Of a stretch of DNA of 64,000 bases, positions 18,766 to 29,000 are shown piece after piece; the first letter of the stretch is position 1, and each line of letters begins with the position of its first letter. The translations under genes were made by a program, and so were the position numbers. Source of the stretch: Psychroflexus montanilacus (GTDB lineage: Bacteria; Bacteroidota; Bacteroidia; Flavobacteriales; Flavobacteriaceae); the NCBI RefSeq assembly GCF_020164535.1, contig NZ_JAIQZC010000005.1:221211-285210 (forward strand), given 5' to 3'. The notes under the pieces are model-generated. The model saw nothing but the letters and a program-made list of their open reading frames with translations, made no database searches and had not been told where the DNA came from.

Positions 18766-19302
18766 ATGGACTCTTCAGAAAACATAACATCTTTAAACAA
18801 ACTTTTAGAAGTTTTGCCAACTTGTAGTGGTCAAGATTATTTTGACATAGCCAGAAACCTTGCAATTCCAGACGAAGATCTATTACCTTATGCGTTCTGG
18901 TCTGATGAAAATTATACAAGAAACTGTGTTTCAAGGACAGAAGATTATGAGCTCTTATTATTATGTTGGGAAGAAGGCCAAGAAACTCCTATTCATTGCC
19001 ATAATGGTGAAGAATGTTGGGTTTATCTAGCCAAAGGCAAATTGAGAGAAAAACGGTTCATAGAAGAGAGTGGAAATTTGAAACTTATTGCAGATGTAAA
19101 GATGACCCAGGATCGTCTTTCTTATATGAATGATGATTTGGGTTACCATTCTTTGCATAACCTAAATGAAGGCAGATCTATGAGTTTACATCTTTACGTC
19201 GGACCGATTGATGAGTGTTCAGTTTATAAAGAAGAAAAAGATAAATTTGTCTTCAAGGAATTAGAATACCACTCAGAAAATAAAGAAATACTCTCACATT
19301 AA
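18766..19302 (+). CDS. Cysteine dioxygenase family protein
   Basis: This 178-residue cupin oxidises cysteine to cysteine sulfinate using non-haem iron. The iron ligands correspond to His77 and His79 (PIHCHNGEECW) and His128 (DDLGYHSLHN). SLHLYVGPIDEC near 140-151 matches the SLHLY segment of mammalian CDO. By that alignment Cys84 and Tyr144 occupy the positions of the Cys-Tyr crosslinked cofactor, whereas many bacterial CDOs have glycine at the first position. The assignment by motif is good, but a related thiol dioxygenase (for example for 3-mercaptopropionate) is possible. It is divergent from a CSAD/GAD-like decarboxylase and 13 bases upstream of menB. Confidence 0.85.
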   Translation: MDSSENITSLNKLLEVLPTCSGQDYFDIARNLAIPDEDLLPYAFWSDENYTRNCVSRTEDYELLLLCWEEGQETPIHCHNGEECWVYLAKGKLREKRFIEESGNLKLIADVKMTQDRLSYMNDDLGYHSLHNLNEGRSMSLHLYVGPIDECSVYKEEKDKFVFKELEYHSENKEILSH

Positions 19303-19315
19303 ATTAAACCATAAA

Positions 19316-20149
19316 ATGAACTGGAAAACGGTAAAAGAATACACAGATATTACATACAAGAAAAGCGAAGGTGTAGCAAGAATAGCCTTCAACAGGCCTG
19401 AAGTAAGAAATGCTTTTCGTCCAAAAACAGTGAGTGAATTATTTGAAGCTTTCCTAGATGCAAGAGAGGACCCAAAGATTGGAGTGGTGCTGTTTTCAGG
19501 AGAAGGTCCTTCGCCTAAAGATGGTAAATATGCTTTTTGCAGTGGTGGAGATCAAAATGCCCGTGGACATCAAGGCTATGTGGATGATGATGGAACGCCA
19601 AGACTTAACATTCTAGAAGTACAACGTCTCATTAGGTTCATGCCAAAAGTGGTCATAGCGGTTGTCCCAGGATGGGCAGTAGGAGGTGGGCATTCTCTTC
19701 ATGTGGTTTGTGACCTCACACTCGCTAGCAAAGAACATGCGATTTTCAAACAAACCGATGCTGATGTGACTAGTTTTGATGGGGGTTACGGTTCTGCTTA
19801 TCTAGCCAAAATGGTAGGACAGAAAAAAGCCAGAGAAATTTTCTTTTTAGGACGGAATTATTCTGCACAAGAAGCTCACGATATGGGAATGGTAAATGCC
19901 GTTATCCCTCATGATGAACTAGAGTCAACTGCCTATGAATGGGCTCAGGAAATACTTGAAAAATCACCGACCTCTATTAAAATGTTGAAATTCGCTTTCA
20001 ACGCTACCGATGATGGAATGGTTGGTCAGCAGGTTTTTGCAGGAGAAGCCACACGCCTGGCTTATATGACAGATGAGGCAAAAGAAGGGCGAAATGCCTT
20101 TTTAGAAAAAAGAAAACCAAACTTTAAAAATATCAAATGGATTTCCTAA
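19316..20149 (+). CDS. menB: 1,4-dihydroxy-2-naphthoyl-CoA synthase
   Basis: This 277-residue crotonase-fold enzyme closes the second ring of menaquinone. MenB-specific segments are IAFNRPEVRNAFRPKTV near the N-terminus, FCSGGDQNARG (about 70-80) for CoA thioester stabilisation, VPGWAVGGGHSLHVVCDL and TSFDGGYGSAYLAKMVG. The length and these motifs separate it from ordinary enoyl-CoA hydratases. Other men genes are not in the window, so the gene is isolated from its pathway. It may be co-transcribed with the cysteine dioxygenase gene 13 bases upstream. Confidence 0.95.
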   Translation: MNWKTVKEYTDITYKKSEGVARIAFNRPEVRNAFRPKTVSELFEAFLDAREDPKIGVVLFSGEGPSPKDGKYAFCSGGDQNARGHQGYVDDDGTPRLNILEVQRLIRFMPKVVIAVVPGWAVGGGHSLHVVCDLTLASKEHAIFKQTDADVTSFDGGYGSAYLAKMVGQKKAREIFFLGRNYSAQEAHDMGMVNAVIPHDELESTAYEWAQEILEKSPTSIKMLKFAFNATDDGMVGQQVFAGEATRLAYMTDEAKEGRNAFLEKRKPNFKNIKWIS

Positions 20150-20190
20150 ATTAGTTTCTTAATATCTGATAATCAATAATCCGCATAACT

Positions 20191-20769
20191 ATGCCCATCC
20201 TAACAGAACAAGAACTTCAAGACATTGTAAATAAAGAGACAGAAGCTAATGCAAAGCTCGAAGAAAAAGATGAACAGCTAAGAGAATCTTATAGAGAAAA
20301 AGAAAGAATTAGAACTCAAAGGAGAGGTTTTCTAGCTTCTACCGTCATCTTAGGGATTTTGTTTTTGGCACTCTTATTTACGGTTTTATTTCAACCTTAC
20401 TTACTTCAGCTTGATAATGGAATTCAACTAGCAGATGATGAAGAAGTTGTAAAAAAATCTACGTTGAAAAATTATCAAGATAAGGTTGTAGAGCTTGAGT
20501 CTCAACAAGAATCAAACAGTCCTTTAGATTTAGATGAGTTTTATGCAGTTCAACTTGGGGCTTTTAAAAAGTTTAATACAAAACTATCTTCAGATTCTTA
20601 TAGCATTGTTCACAATGGGAGTTATAAAGATTTTAATCTCTATACTTTAGGCGTCTTTGAAACTGCAGAAGAAGCTGAAAAACTTCGAAATGTTGTAAGA
20701 CAATTGAATTTTAAAGATGCATTTGTAGGTTATTATAAAGATGGAGAGCGTGTAAAATCTAATTATTGA
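20191..20769 (+). CDS. Single-pass membrane protein of unknown function
   Basis: This is a 192-residue protein. Residues 1-48 are highly charged and predicted to form a coiled coil (repeated EKDEQLRESYREKERIR). A transmembrane helix spans about 50-72 (FLASTVILGILFLALLFTVLF). The C-terminal 90 residues, beginning EFYAVQLGAFKKF, look like the start of a SPOR-type domain with the usual alternating pattern (YTLGVFETAEEAEKLRNVVRQLNFKDAFVG shortened here in meaning). SPOR domains bind denuded peptidoglycan, so a role at the cell wall is possible. Its stop shares one base with the ATG of the next gene (TGATG), so it is probably coupled to the PH-domain pair. Confidence 0.6.
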   Translation: MPILTEQELQDIVNKETEANAKLEEKDEQLRESYREKERIRTQRRGFLASTVILGILFLALLFTVLFQPYLLQLDNGIQLADDEEVVKKSTLKNYQDKVVELESQQESNSPLDLDEFYAVQLGAFKKFNTKLSSDSYSIVHNGSYKDFNLYTLGVFETAEEAEKLRNVVRQLNFKDAFVGYYKDGERVKSNY

Positions 20770-21290
20770 TGAGTTTTAAAAACTTAGAGATTCCAATTTC
20801 AGAATTGCCAGATTTCAAGACTGTTGACTTGGAATCTATACAACTCCGGTATAAAAAACTGATTTGGCTCAACGAGATATCAGTTTTCATTTTTTTGTTT
20901 GCACTTCCAATATCCGCTTTCTTTTTTGACAAAGTGCCCGTATGGATACCTGTTGTGGTCCTATCTATATTAGGTTTAATTTTTATTTTAAGAAGTATAG
21001 AGATTGAAAAGGGTTTTCCAATCAGAAAATTTGGAGTGAGACAACATGATATGATTTACCAATCTGGTTTTTTTTACTTTACAGAAACGGTCGTTCCGTA
21101 TAACAGAATTCAACATGTCGAAATCAAACAAGGACCCTTATCTAGATTGTTTTCTCTTTACTCTTTGCGTCTTTACACAGCAGGAGCATCATCGGGTGAT
21201 CTAATTATAGACGGTTTAGATAAAGTAACTGCTCAAAAACTGAAATCAAAAGTTTTAGACAAAACAACTGTGGTAGATGAGTCAGATTGA
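20769..21290 (+). CDS. PH domain-containing membrane protein (YdbS-like)
   Basis: This is a 173-residue protein with two adjacent transmembrane helices (about 36-58 and 61-80) followed by a bacterial PH (bPH2/DUF304) domain. Its hallmark is VVPYNRIQHVEIKQGPLSRLFSLYSLRLYTAG. I chose the ATG at 20769; a TTG one codon earlier is also open. It overlaps the upstream gene by one base and the next PH protein by 14 bases. In Bacillus the YdbS/YdbT pair is linked to resistance to some bacteriocins; the function in Bacteroidota is unknown. Confidence 0.85.
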   Translation: MSFKNLEIPISELPDFKTVDLESIQLRYKKLIWLNEISVFIFLFALPISAFFFDKVPVWIPVVVLSILGLIFILRSIEIEKGFPIRKFGVRQHDMIYQSGFFYFTETVVPYNRIQHVEIKQGPLSRLFSLYSLRLYTAGASSGDLIIDGLDKVTAQKLKSKVLDKTTVVDESD

Positions 21291-22803
21291 TTTTTCAATT
21301 CCTAGATTACAGTCCTTTAATGGTATCTTTCTTATATTTTTAACTGATTTAGCTAAGCGAGTTCGACAAAATATCTATATTCTTGCTATTCCTTTTTTTC
21401 AAAATAACTTATTCGAAAATTACGGCACTTACATATATGCTGGTATTATAGTGTTAGTTGTTCTTCAGTTTGTGTTTTCATACTTGTCCTACAAAAAATT
21501 CAAATTTTCGATTCAGGAAGATGCTTTTCACCTGGATCATGGGGTGATCAAACTCAGCCACGTAGAAATTCCTTTTGAAAGGATTCAGAATATCAACCTT
21601 CAGCAAAATGTTCTCCAGCAAATCTTAAACGTTGTTGGATTTCAAATTGAAACAGCTGGAGAAGGTACAGCTGAGATTAAAATTAAAGCGCTGGATAAGG
21701 ATTTTGCAAACCAACTTAAAGCAAAATTAATCGAAGAAAAAAATAAGATTCAAACTGATGTTTCTAGTGCCGAGGAAATTGATATGTTGGGTTCTAATGC
21801 TGAAGATACAGATGAGACAAAGCATTCAAAACTATTTCAACTTGATTTTAAAACTTTAGTGAAAGTAGGAGTGAGTTCAAATTTGTTTAAAGGGGTAGGC
21901 TTACTGATCGCTTTTTTTGCTTACCTCTATAATTTTGTCATGGATTTTTTGACACAGATTTACGATTTAAATCTCGAAGAGGATTTTAAAAACAGAATAC
22001 CTGAGACGCTTACTTTCATTACAGTTTTAATTTTAGGTATCCTCATACTTGGTTTTCTTGTTACTGTATTGACAACAGTTTTTAAATATTTTGATTTAAA
22101 GATTGTGAAAAATCAGCAAAACTATGAAGTAGAATATGGGTTATTCAAAAAAGTGAATAAAGTAATCAAGAAGAGTAAAACTCAAATTTTTGAAATCAGA
22201 TCGAACCCCATCAAGAATGCCTTTCATATAAAAAGTGTTTATGTAAGTCAGGCTTCATCTCATCAGGTTACGGAAAAACAAAAAATAGGACTTGTAGGCC
22301 TGTCAGATGAAAATTTACACACCCTTTTTAAATCATTGTTTCAACTTGAATTTAAAACCTTGATCTTTGATATAACTCAGTCTCAGAAACGATTATTTTT
22401 CAGATATTTTTACAAAAACCTGATTCTGATGTTAGGTTTATCTGTTGCAGCTTACATTATTTATTTCAATTGGGTGAGCATAGTAGGCCTAAGTCTATTA
22501 TTTCTAGGATTATCCTTATTGGCCATGTTGAAAGTCAAGAAAAGTAATATTGGGTTAAATTCAAATCTGATATCCATAAGAAAAGGATCTATAGATACAA
22601 AATTCAAATTTATCGAGATTCATAAACTCCAGTCAGTGAGTTTAAGTAGGAATGTTTTTCAACAACATAATGGACATGCAGATTTAGTATTGGAAACTGC
22701 TTCTGGGACGGTGACGGTAGAGTATTTAAAACATAAAGAAGCCATTCAGCTTCTAAATTATTTGATTTTTAAAGTTGAATCTACCGAAAAAGACTGGATT
22801 TAA
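21277..22803 (+). CDS. PH domain-containing membrane protein (YdbT-like)
   Basis: This is a 508-residue membrane protein with three bPH2 repeats. The first has IPFERIQNINLQQNVLQQI (about 95-115), the second is near residues 280-320 (KSKTQIFEIRSNPIKNAFHI), and the third has KFIEIHKLQSVSLSRNVFQ near 445-465. Pairs of transmembrane helices precede each. Size and architecture match YdbT, the larger partner of YdbS. It overlaps its YdbS-like partner by 14 bases. It ends 2 bases before the convergent PAS gene, with no terminator visible. Confidence 0.85.
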   Translation: MSQIDFSIPRLQSFNGIFLIFLTDLAKRVRQNIYILAIPFFQNNLFENYGTYIYAGIIVLVVLQFVFSYLSYKKFKFSIQEDAFHLDHGVIKLSHVEIPFERIQNINLQQNVLQQILNVVGFQIETAGEGTAEIKIKALDKDFANQLKAKLIEEKNKIQTDVSSAEEIDMLGSNAEDTDETKHSKLFQLDFKTLVKVGVSSNLFKGVGLLIAFFAYLYNFVMDFLTQIYDLNLEEDFKNRIPETLTFITVLILGILILGFLVTVLTTVFKYFDLKIVKNQQNYEVEYGLFKKVNKVIKKSKTQIFEIRSNPIKNAFHIKSVYVSQASSHQVTEKQKIGLVGLSDENLHTLFKSLFQLEFKTLIFDITQSQKRLFFRYFYKNLILMLGLSVAAYIIYFNWVSIVGLSLLFLGLSLLAMLKVKKSNIGLNSNLISIRKGSIDTKFKFIEIHKLQSVSLSRNVFQQHNGHADLVLETASGTVTVEYLKHKEAIQLLNYLIFKVESTEKDWI

Positions 22804-22805
22804 AC

Positions 22806-23282
22806 TTAATTCAAATGAGATTCATTTTCAAGAGCAAGATAGTGCTCCACTTGCTGTTTTGAATTGGTAATAGGGAATATCTTAATTTCGCACATATATT
22901 CGCTCCCATCTTTTCTGTAATTGACCATGGAAGTTTCACAGATTGACTCTTTAGCAAGGTGTTCCTTGATGTTTTGTAAGGCTTCTTTAGAAGTTTTTTC
23001 TCCCTGAAGTAACTTTGGACTTTTGTCTTTTACAAAAGATAGACTATAACCAGTCATGTCTTTAAAACCATCATTTACCCAAATGATTTTTTGATTTTTA
23101 TCGGTTACAACAATAGCCTTATATTCATTTTTGAAAAGAGTCTCTTCAATTTGAAAATCCCAGTTAAATTTTGATTGAAATTTATGAAGTCTTTCCACTT
23201 CTTGTTTCTTTCTCAAAGATTTGAGAAACTTATAAAAATATTCTGAATATATATCCCAAGATAACAGCGGTCCTCTTTTCAT
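22806..23282 (-). CDS. Stand-alone PAS domain protein
   Basis: This is a 158-residue protein. A basic N-terminal helix region (1-40) precedes one PAS domain (about 45-150) containing AIVVTDKNQKIIWVNDGFKDMTGYS and VNYRKDGSEYMCEIKIFPI. The sequence resembles flavin-binding LOV domains, but at the position of the LOV photocysteine (GxNCRFLQ) this protein has KSPKLLQ, with proline in place of cysteine, so a LOV photocycle is not expected. No output domain is attached. It may act as a small sensor or an adaptor that works through partner proteins. Confidence 0.8.
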   Translation of the reverse strand: MKRGPLLSWDIYSEYFYKFLKSLRKKQEVERLHKFQSKFNWDFQIEETLFKNEYKAIVVTDKNQKIIWVNDGFKDMTGYSLSFVKDKSPKLLQGEKTSKEALQNIKEHLAKESICETSMVNYRKDGSEYMCEIKIFPITNSKQQVEHYLALENESHLN

Positions 23283-23370
23283 AGTCTTTTTTTATAATTG
23301 TTTGATTATCAAACCACAAAGTTAAATTTATATTTAGCTTACAGGGTTTTATAATCGTTATATTAAACAT

Positions 23371-23401
23371 AAAAAACCTTAGCAAATTTAATGCTAAGGT
23401 T
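23371..23401 (-). terminator. Rho-independent terminator after the E1 gene
   Basis: A 10-base stem (AACCTTAGCA at 23375-23384 with its complement at 23392-23401) encloses a 7-base loop. Read on the minus strand it is followed by a six-base T run. It lies 29 bases after the stop codon of the leftward E1 gene. Confidence 0.8.
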
Positions 23402-23429
23402 ATAAAATCTAATTTTTTTTCTTAAATGC

Positions 23430-25841
23430 TTACATCAATTCTGGATAGCTTTCAGGTTTAAACTCTCTCAATATACCGTATACTTTTTCAAACACATCTT
23501 CAGCAGAAGGTTTTGAAAAGTAATCACCATCAGTTCCATAAGCAGGCCTGTGTGCTTTTGCAGTAAGGGTCTGAGGTTTGCTGTCAAGAAACCTGTAACC
23601 GTCCTGAACATCGATAATTTGCTGTAAAATAAATGCTGAAGCACCTCCTGGAACATCTTCATCTATAACTAACAATCTATTTGTTTTTTCAAGACTTTTT
23701 ACGATGTCATGACCGAGATCGAATGGCAATAGAGATTGACAATCTATAATTTCCACATCAATATCAACTTCTTGTAATTCTTTAGCCGCTTGTTCGATGA
23801 TTCTTAAAGTTGAACCGTAAGAAACAATAGTTAGGTCACTGCCCTCCCTTATGGTTTCCACTTTTCCTACCGGAGTTCTAAATTCTCCTAAGTTGCTAGG
23901 TTTTTTCTCCTTGAGTCTGTAACCATTTAAGCATTCTACAATAAGTGCTGGTTCATCACTCTCCAGCATCGTGTTATAGAAACCTGCCGCTTTTGTCATG
24001 TTTCTAGGTACTAAAACATTAACGCCTCTTATCAGGTTTAAGATTCCTCCCATCGGTGAACCTGAATGCCAGATGCCTTCTAGTCTGTGGCCACGTGTTC
24101 TTACGATCAATGGAGATTTTTGTTTGCCTTTCGTTCTATATGCTGTAGTGGCAAGGTCATCACTCATAATTTGCAAAGCATACAAAACATAATCCAAATA
24201 TTGAATTTCTGCAATTGGTCTTAAGCCTCTTAAGGACATGCCAATGCCCTGACCCAAAATAGTAGCCTCACGGATGCCGGTATCAGCAACTCTTAATTTC
24301 CCATATTTTTCCTGAAGCCCTTCCAAACCTTGGTTCACATCACCAATTTCACCAGCGTCTTCTCCAAAAATTAAAGTTTCTGGACGAGTTTCAAAGATTT
24401 TATCGAAGTTGTCTCTCAAAATTACTCTGGCGTCTACATTTTCAGCATCATCAGCGTAAGATGGTTCAATAGCTTCTATATTAGTAGCTTTTCCATCATA
24501 TTCACTCCACAAGTGACTGCTATAATCTGGTTGGGTTCTTTCAGTAAAGTCTTTAATCCACTGTATCAAAGCTGATTTAGCCTCAGACTGTTCTCCTCTT
24601 ACATACCTTAATGCTTTTCTGGCTGTTGCTAAAATCACTGATTTTAAAGGCTCACCATTTTCTTTAAGCTCATTCACTAGAGAAGTGATAAAGTTTTTAT
24701 TTTCAGATGAATTGGCGAGATCTGTCAATAACTTGATGACTGTTTTATTTTCAGTCTTAGCAGTCTTACCAAAAGCAGTCCAGGCTGCTTTCTTGCCATC
24801 TCTAACCTCTTTTTTGATGCTTTTTTCAAGTTCAGTTAATTCTTCATCTGTAGAAAAGCCATTGGAAATCATCCACTCTCGCATCTTTGTATTACAATCG
24901 TGCTCTTTTTCCCATTGTAATCTATCATCACTTTTATAGCGTTCATGAGATCCAGAAGTAGAATGACCTTGAGGCTGAGTTACTTCAACCACATGAATCA
25001 AAACAGGAACATGTTGTTCTCTTGCAATATTTTCAGCTTTCTCATAAGCCTCGATCAAGGCCGGATAGTCCCAGGCTTTAACGACGATTATTTCATAACC
25101 GTTGGTATCGTTTTCTTTTTGAAATCCTTTTAGAATTTCAGATATATTTTCTTTTGTAGTTTGGTGTCTGGCGTGAACAGAAATCCCGTAATCATCATCC
25201 CAAACGTTAATCACCATTGGGACTTGCATCACACCAGCGGCATTGAAGGTTTCCCAAAAATGGCCTTCACTTGTACTGGCATTACCAATAGTTCCCCAGG
25301 CGATTTCATCACCGTTTTTGGAGAAGTTTTCGGCATCAATGCCCTCTACATTTCTGTAAATTTTAGACGCTTGTGCAAGACCGAGTAAACGTGGCATTTG
25401 CCCGGCAGTAGGAGAGATATCCGCACTAGAGTTCTTTTGTTCAGTCAAGTTTTTCCAGCTTCCATCTTCATTCAGACTATGCGTCATAAAGTGACCACCC
25501 ATCTGTCTACCTCCAGACATAGGTTCGTCCTCAAGATTGGTGTTGGCGTAAAGACCTGCAAAAAACTGTTCAATAGTCAATTCTCCAATCGCCATCATAA
25601 AGGTTTGATCTCTATAATACCCTGACCGAAAATCTCCGTTTCTGAATGATTTTGCCCAGGCCAATTGAGGAACCTCTTTGCCGTCCCCAAAAATTCCAAA
25701 TTTCGCTTTACCAGTCAATACTTCTCGTCTTCCTAGCAAACTACATTCTCTACTGGTTACCGCTATTCTATAATCTTCTAGGACTTGTGTTTTAAACTCA
25801 TCAAAGGAAAGATCTTCTTTTTTCTGAACTTTATCTTGCAT
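23430..25841 (-). CDS. 2-oxo-acid dehydrogenase E1 component, fused alpha and beta subunits
   Basis: This 803-residue thiamine-diphosphate enzyme decarboxylates a 2-oxo acid and passes the acyl group to lipoyl-E2. The alpha part (about 1-430) has the cofactor region EIAWGTIGNASTSEGHFWE and the phosphorylation-loop-like SGSHERYKSDD. The beta part (about 470-790) has FGEDAGEIGDVNQG, VADTGIREATILGQGIGM and IAEIQYLDYVLYA. The fused form is common in Bacteroidota and is usually assigned to branched-chain 2-oxo acids; the substrate cannot be decided from sequence alone. It stands alone, with a terminator downstream and a 211-base gap upstream. E2 and E3 genes are not nearby. Confidence 0.9.
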   Translation of the reverse strand: MQDKVQKKEDLSFDEFKTQVLEDYRIAVTSRECSLLGRREVLTGKAKFGIFGDGKEVPQLAWAKSFRNGDFRSGYYRDQTFMMAIGELTIEQFFAGLYANTNLEDEPMSGGRQMGGHFMTHSLNEDGSWKNLTEQKNSSADISPTAGQMPRLLGLAQASKIYRNVEGIDAENFSKNGDEIAWGTIGNASTSEGHFWETFNAAGVMQVPMVINVWDDDYGISVHARHQTTKENISEILKGFQKENDTNGYEIIVVKAWDYPALIEAYEKAENIAREQHVPVLIHVVEVTQPQGHSTSGSHERYKSDDRLQWEKEHDCNTKMREWMISNGFSTDEELTELEKSIKKEVRDGKKAAWTAFGKTAKTENKTVIKLLTDLANSSENKNFITSLVNELKENGEPLKSVILATARKALRYVRGEQSEAKSALIQWIKDFTERTQPDYSSHLWSEYDGKATNIEAIEPSYADDAENVDARVILRDNFDKIFETRPETLIFGEDAGEIGDVNQGLEGLQEKYGKLRVADTGIREATILGQGIGMSLRGLRPIAEIQYLDYVLYALQIMSDDLATTAYRTKGKQKSPLIVRTRGHRLEGIWHSGSPMGGILNLIRGVNVLVPRNMTKAAGFYNTMLESDEPALIVECLNGYRLKEKKPSNLGEFRTPVGKVETIREGSDLTIVSYGSTLRIIEQAAKELQEVDIDVEIIDCQSLLPFDLGHDIVKSLEKTNRLLVIDEDVPGGASAFILQQIIDVQDGYRFLDSKPQTLTAKAHRPAYGTDGDYFSKPSAEDVFEKVYGILREFKPESYPELM

Positions 25842-26052
25842 TTTTTCAATTTTTCGACTCTCGCGAATATACTAAATTTCGGTGAGTATTTTGACTTTCT
25901 CTAAATCCAGGAAATGAATTTTTCGTAATTAATTTTAATTATAAAAGCTATTTCTCAAAATATGTCAATTTATATGAGATTATATTGCTGATCTATCAAT
26001 AAAAGCATTTAAAGCTATACCATATTCTTTGAGAACATGGCATAGTTAAACT

Positions 26053-29000
26053 TTAGCCAATAACTTTCAACTGACTGTAGCCCTGGGCATTTCTATCCAA
26101 TACAATCTGAGTTTGTATCCGCTCTTTTAAAGTGCTTACGTGACTTATAATGCCAATGGTTTTGTTACTTTCGGCCTGCAGTTTTTCCAGAGTATCCAGA
26201 GTCACATCCAGGGTTTCAGGATCCAGAGTTCCAAAGCCTTCGTCGATAAATAAACTATTAATTTCTACATTTCTGGAAGCCAAATCAGACAAGCCAAGAG
26301 CCAAAGCCAAACTCATCAAAAAGGTTTCACCTCCAGACAAGGTCTTTACAGATCGGCGCATGCCACCCATATGATGGTCGATCACATAAAGCTGATCTTT
26401 ATCTTCATTTGGAAGGTAGCGATCCAACTCATAGCGGTCATTCAGGTGCTTTAGACGCTTGTTTCCCAGGTGGATTAAGCGTTGTAAACTCAAGTCTTGA
26501 GCAAATTTATTAAACTCAGTTCCAGTAGCATCACCAATCAATTTATTCAAGATCTCCCACTTTCTGTTAGCTTTTTGTTCTTCTGCAATGCTTTCTTCAA
26601 TCCTTTTGAGTTCCGAGAGCAAGTCGCTGTTATTCTTCAATTGCCTATTGAATTCCTCCAGGTCTTTTTTCGTGTTTTCAAAAGTTTTGGATAAGTCTGC
26701 TATAGCCAGTTCAGCCTCATTTTTGTTGGTAAAAAATTCAAATTTTAAGTTTTCAATCTGGGCTTTGATGCCTTTTAATTTTTCCTTCTGAATTTGGATT
26801 CGTTCGCTTAATTCATTGTACTGTTGGCTTAGTGCCTGGTAGTCTGCCGACTTCATGCGAGATGAATTGGCTTCAGAAATACTTGAAAATGCACTGGCTT
26901 TTATTTTAGGCTCTAAGTTCGCCTGAAGTTGTAGCCGTTTGCTTTCAACACGACTTAAGTTTTCTTTCTCGTTGCTTAGTGATTTCCTAGTTGAGGATAA
27001 ATTCGAATTTAAAGTGATCCAGTTTTTCTTCAATTCTGAAACCAAATCATTCAAATTTTCTCCAGCATACAAAGCCGTCATTTCAGCCTTCAACTGACGT
27101 CCCTTTTCTTTGATCTGATGAAGTTCATCCAACACACTTATAGCATTTTCTAAAGCCTGAATTTCTGCCTGAAGCTGTTTGGTTGTTTCAAGGTTTTCAA
27201 TCTCTCGATTTGTGGAAAGTTCTATATCTGCAAGTGTTTTTCCTTGGAGTTGAGAAAGAACAAACTCAAAGTGTTTAGCGAAAGCCTCTTTTCTTTGGGC
27301 TAGATTAAGCTTTAAACTTTCAGACTCAGCTTCCTGTTCTTCAACTCGTTCTGTTTTAAGATGTTGCTGAGCTTTTAGAGTTTCAATAGCTTTGGAAAGC
27401 ATCTGAAGTTCATCTTTCTTAGTTTTCAGCGTTTTGTCCAGTTCAGAATCCAGTGCTGGTTTATGTTCCGCATAAGGATGGCTTTTAGATCCGCAAACCG
27501 GGCAAGGCTCGTTTTCTAAGAGTTGTTTTCTAAGGTCTTCCACCTCTAGTCTTAGGTTTTGATTTTCCTTTTCAGTTTCCAGATGGATTACCTCTTTTTT
27601 AAGGATTTCGAAAGCTGTTTCTTTTTCTGAAATCAATTTTGGAAATTTAGCCAGCGCTTCTTTATCCAACTTGATTTGTTCGTTGAGCTTGGCAGACCTT
27701 TGTTCTAATTCAGTTAATGATTTTTCCTCATGTTTAGCCTCCTTGATTTGATTCAACAACTGATTTTTAGCCTTGATACTTTCATCTAAACTTGTATCGT
27801 CTTCAAACTGAATAGCAAAACCTTCAACTTTTTGTTTTGAAACTTTCAATTTGTCCTGAAGTTCACTTCTAAAATCAGGGATAGTTTGTGTTTTGAATTT
27901 CAAATCCAAAACTTCCAGTTCTCTATTCAGAATTTCAAGTTTGGATTTATAGTCACTGAGCTTTATTTGCTTTTGGCTCTCAAGGTTTTGATAGGTAGCA
28001 AGCAATTCATCTAAGCCTTTCTCAATTTCATTTTCTTCAGTTTCAGTCTTAAGCAGTTCCTCAACCTTACTTTTCACATCTTCAATTTGAGCCTGAAGTT
28101 GAGCCTGCTCTTGTTCTAAACTTCCAATTTTTTCAACCTGACTTTCCTTTTTTTCTGCTAGAGCATTATATTCGAGCAATTCTTCTTCAAAAGCTAATGT
28201 TTTAGAATGCTTGCTTAATTTTTCAGCATTTTTGCTTTGAAATTCCTCAAAATCAAGTTGGTACTGCTTAAGTTTTTTGGATTCAGCTTGGAGTTCCTGA
28301 TCTAGCGTTTCCTTGGTTTTAAGTTGATCAAAGTCTTTTTCATAGCGAGAAAGCTTAAGCTTTTGTGCTTGCTCAAGTTTTTCAAGCTCAACTTTGTTTT
28401 TCTGCTTATGATGAAGGTCTTCTTCACTTAAAAGCTTTAGCTTCAGATCTTCCATCAAGGTTTTTTGACTAGAGATTTTAGACTTTAAAGCATTATGTTT
28501 TTCAAAAACTTTTCTTCCAATTTGTCTGTAAATAGACGTATTGGTGATTTTTTCTAAAAGCTCACTTCGCTCTTTTTCGTTAGATTTTAGTAAGGTTGCA
28601 AATTCACCCTGAGACAATAAAACAGACTTCACAAATTGATCGTAGGACAAACCGATTAGTCGCTCGATTTCTTCTCTATTTTCAGATTTCTTTTCACTAA
28701 AGGATTTTTCAATTTGTGCATCCCATAGATCCAAGTCGTATTCTCTTAATCCCCCCTTTTTCTTTGACGAAATCGACCAGGTAGCCACAAAGCTTCCCGA
28801 ATTGCATGAGAACTTTACTTTCGCAAAAGCTTCGGTTTGGAATTTGGTCAGGATGCTGCCGTCCTGTTCAATTTTACTTTTAGTAACACTGGAAATTCGT
28901 GGTGTTCGTGCATAAAGTGCCAAACAAATAGCATCCAAAAGTGTACTTTTTCCGCTTCCTGTTGGACCGATAATCGCAAATAATCCACCAGAATTTAAGG

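Noticed and set aside
22806..23282. Blue-light LOV photoreceptor
   Set aside because: The photocysteine is replaced by proline.
25842..26052. Possible small gene or RNA in the 211-base gap between the E1 gene and sbcC
   Set aside because: The stretch is AT-rich with stops in all frames and no convincing hairpin; only weak promoter-like TATATTCG on the minus strand was seen.
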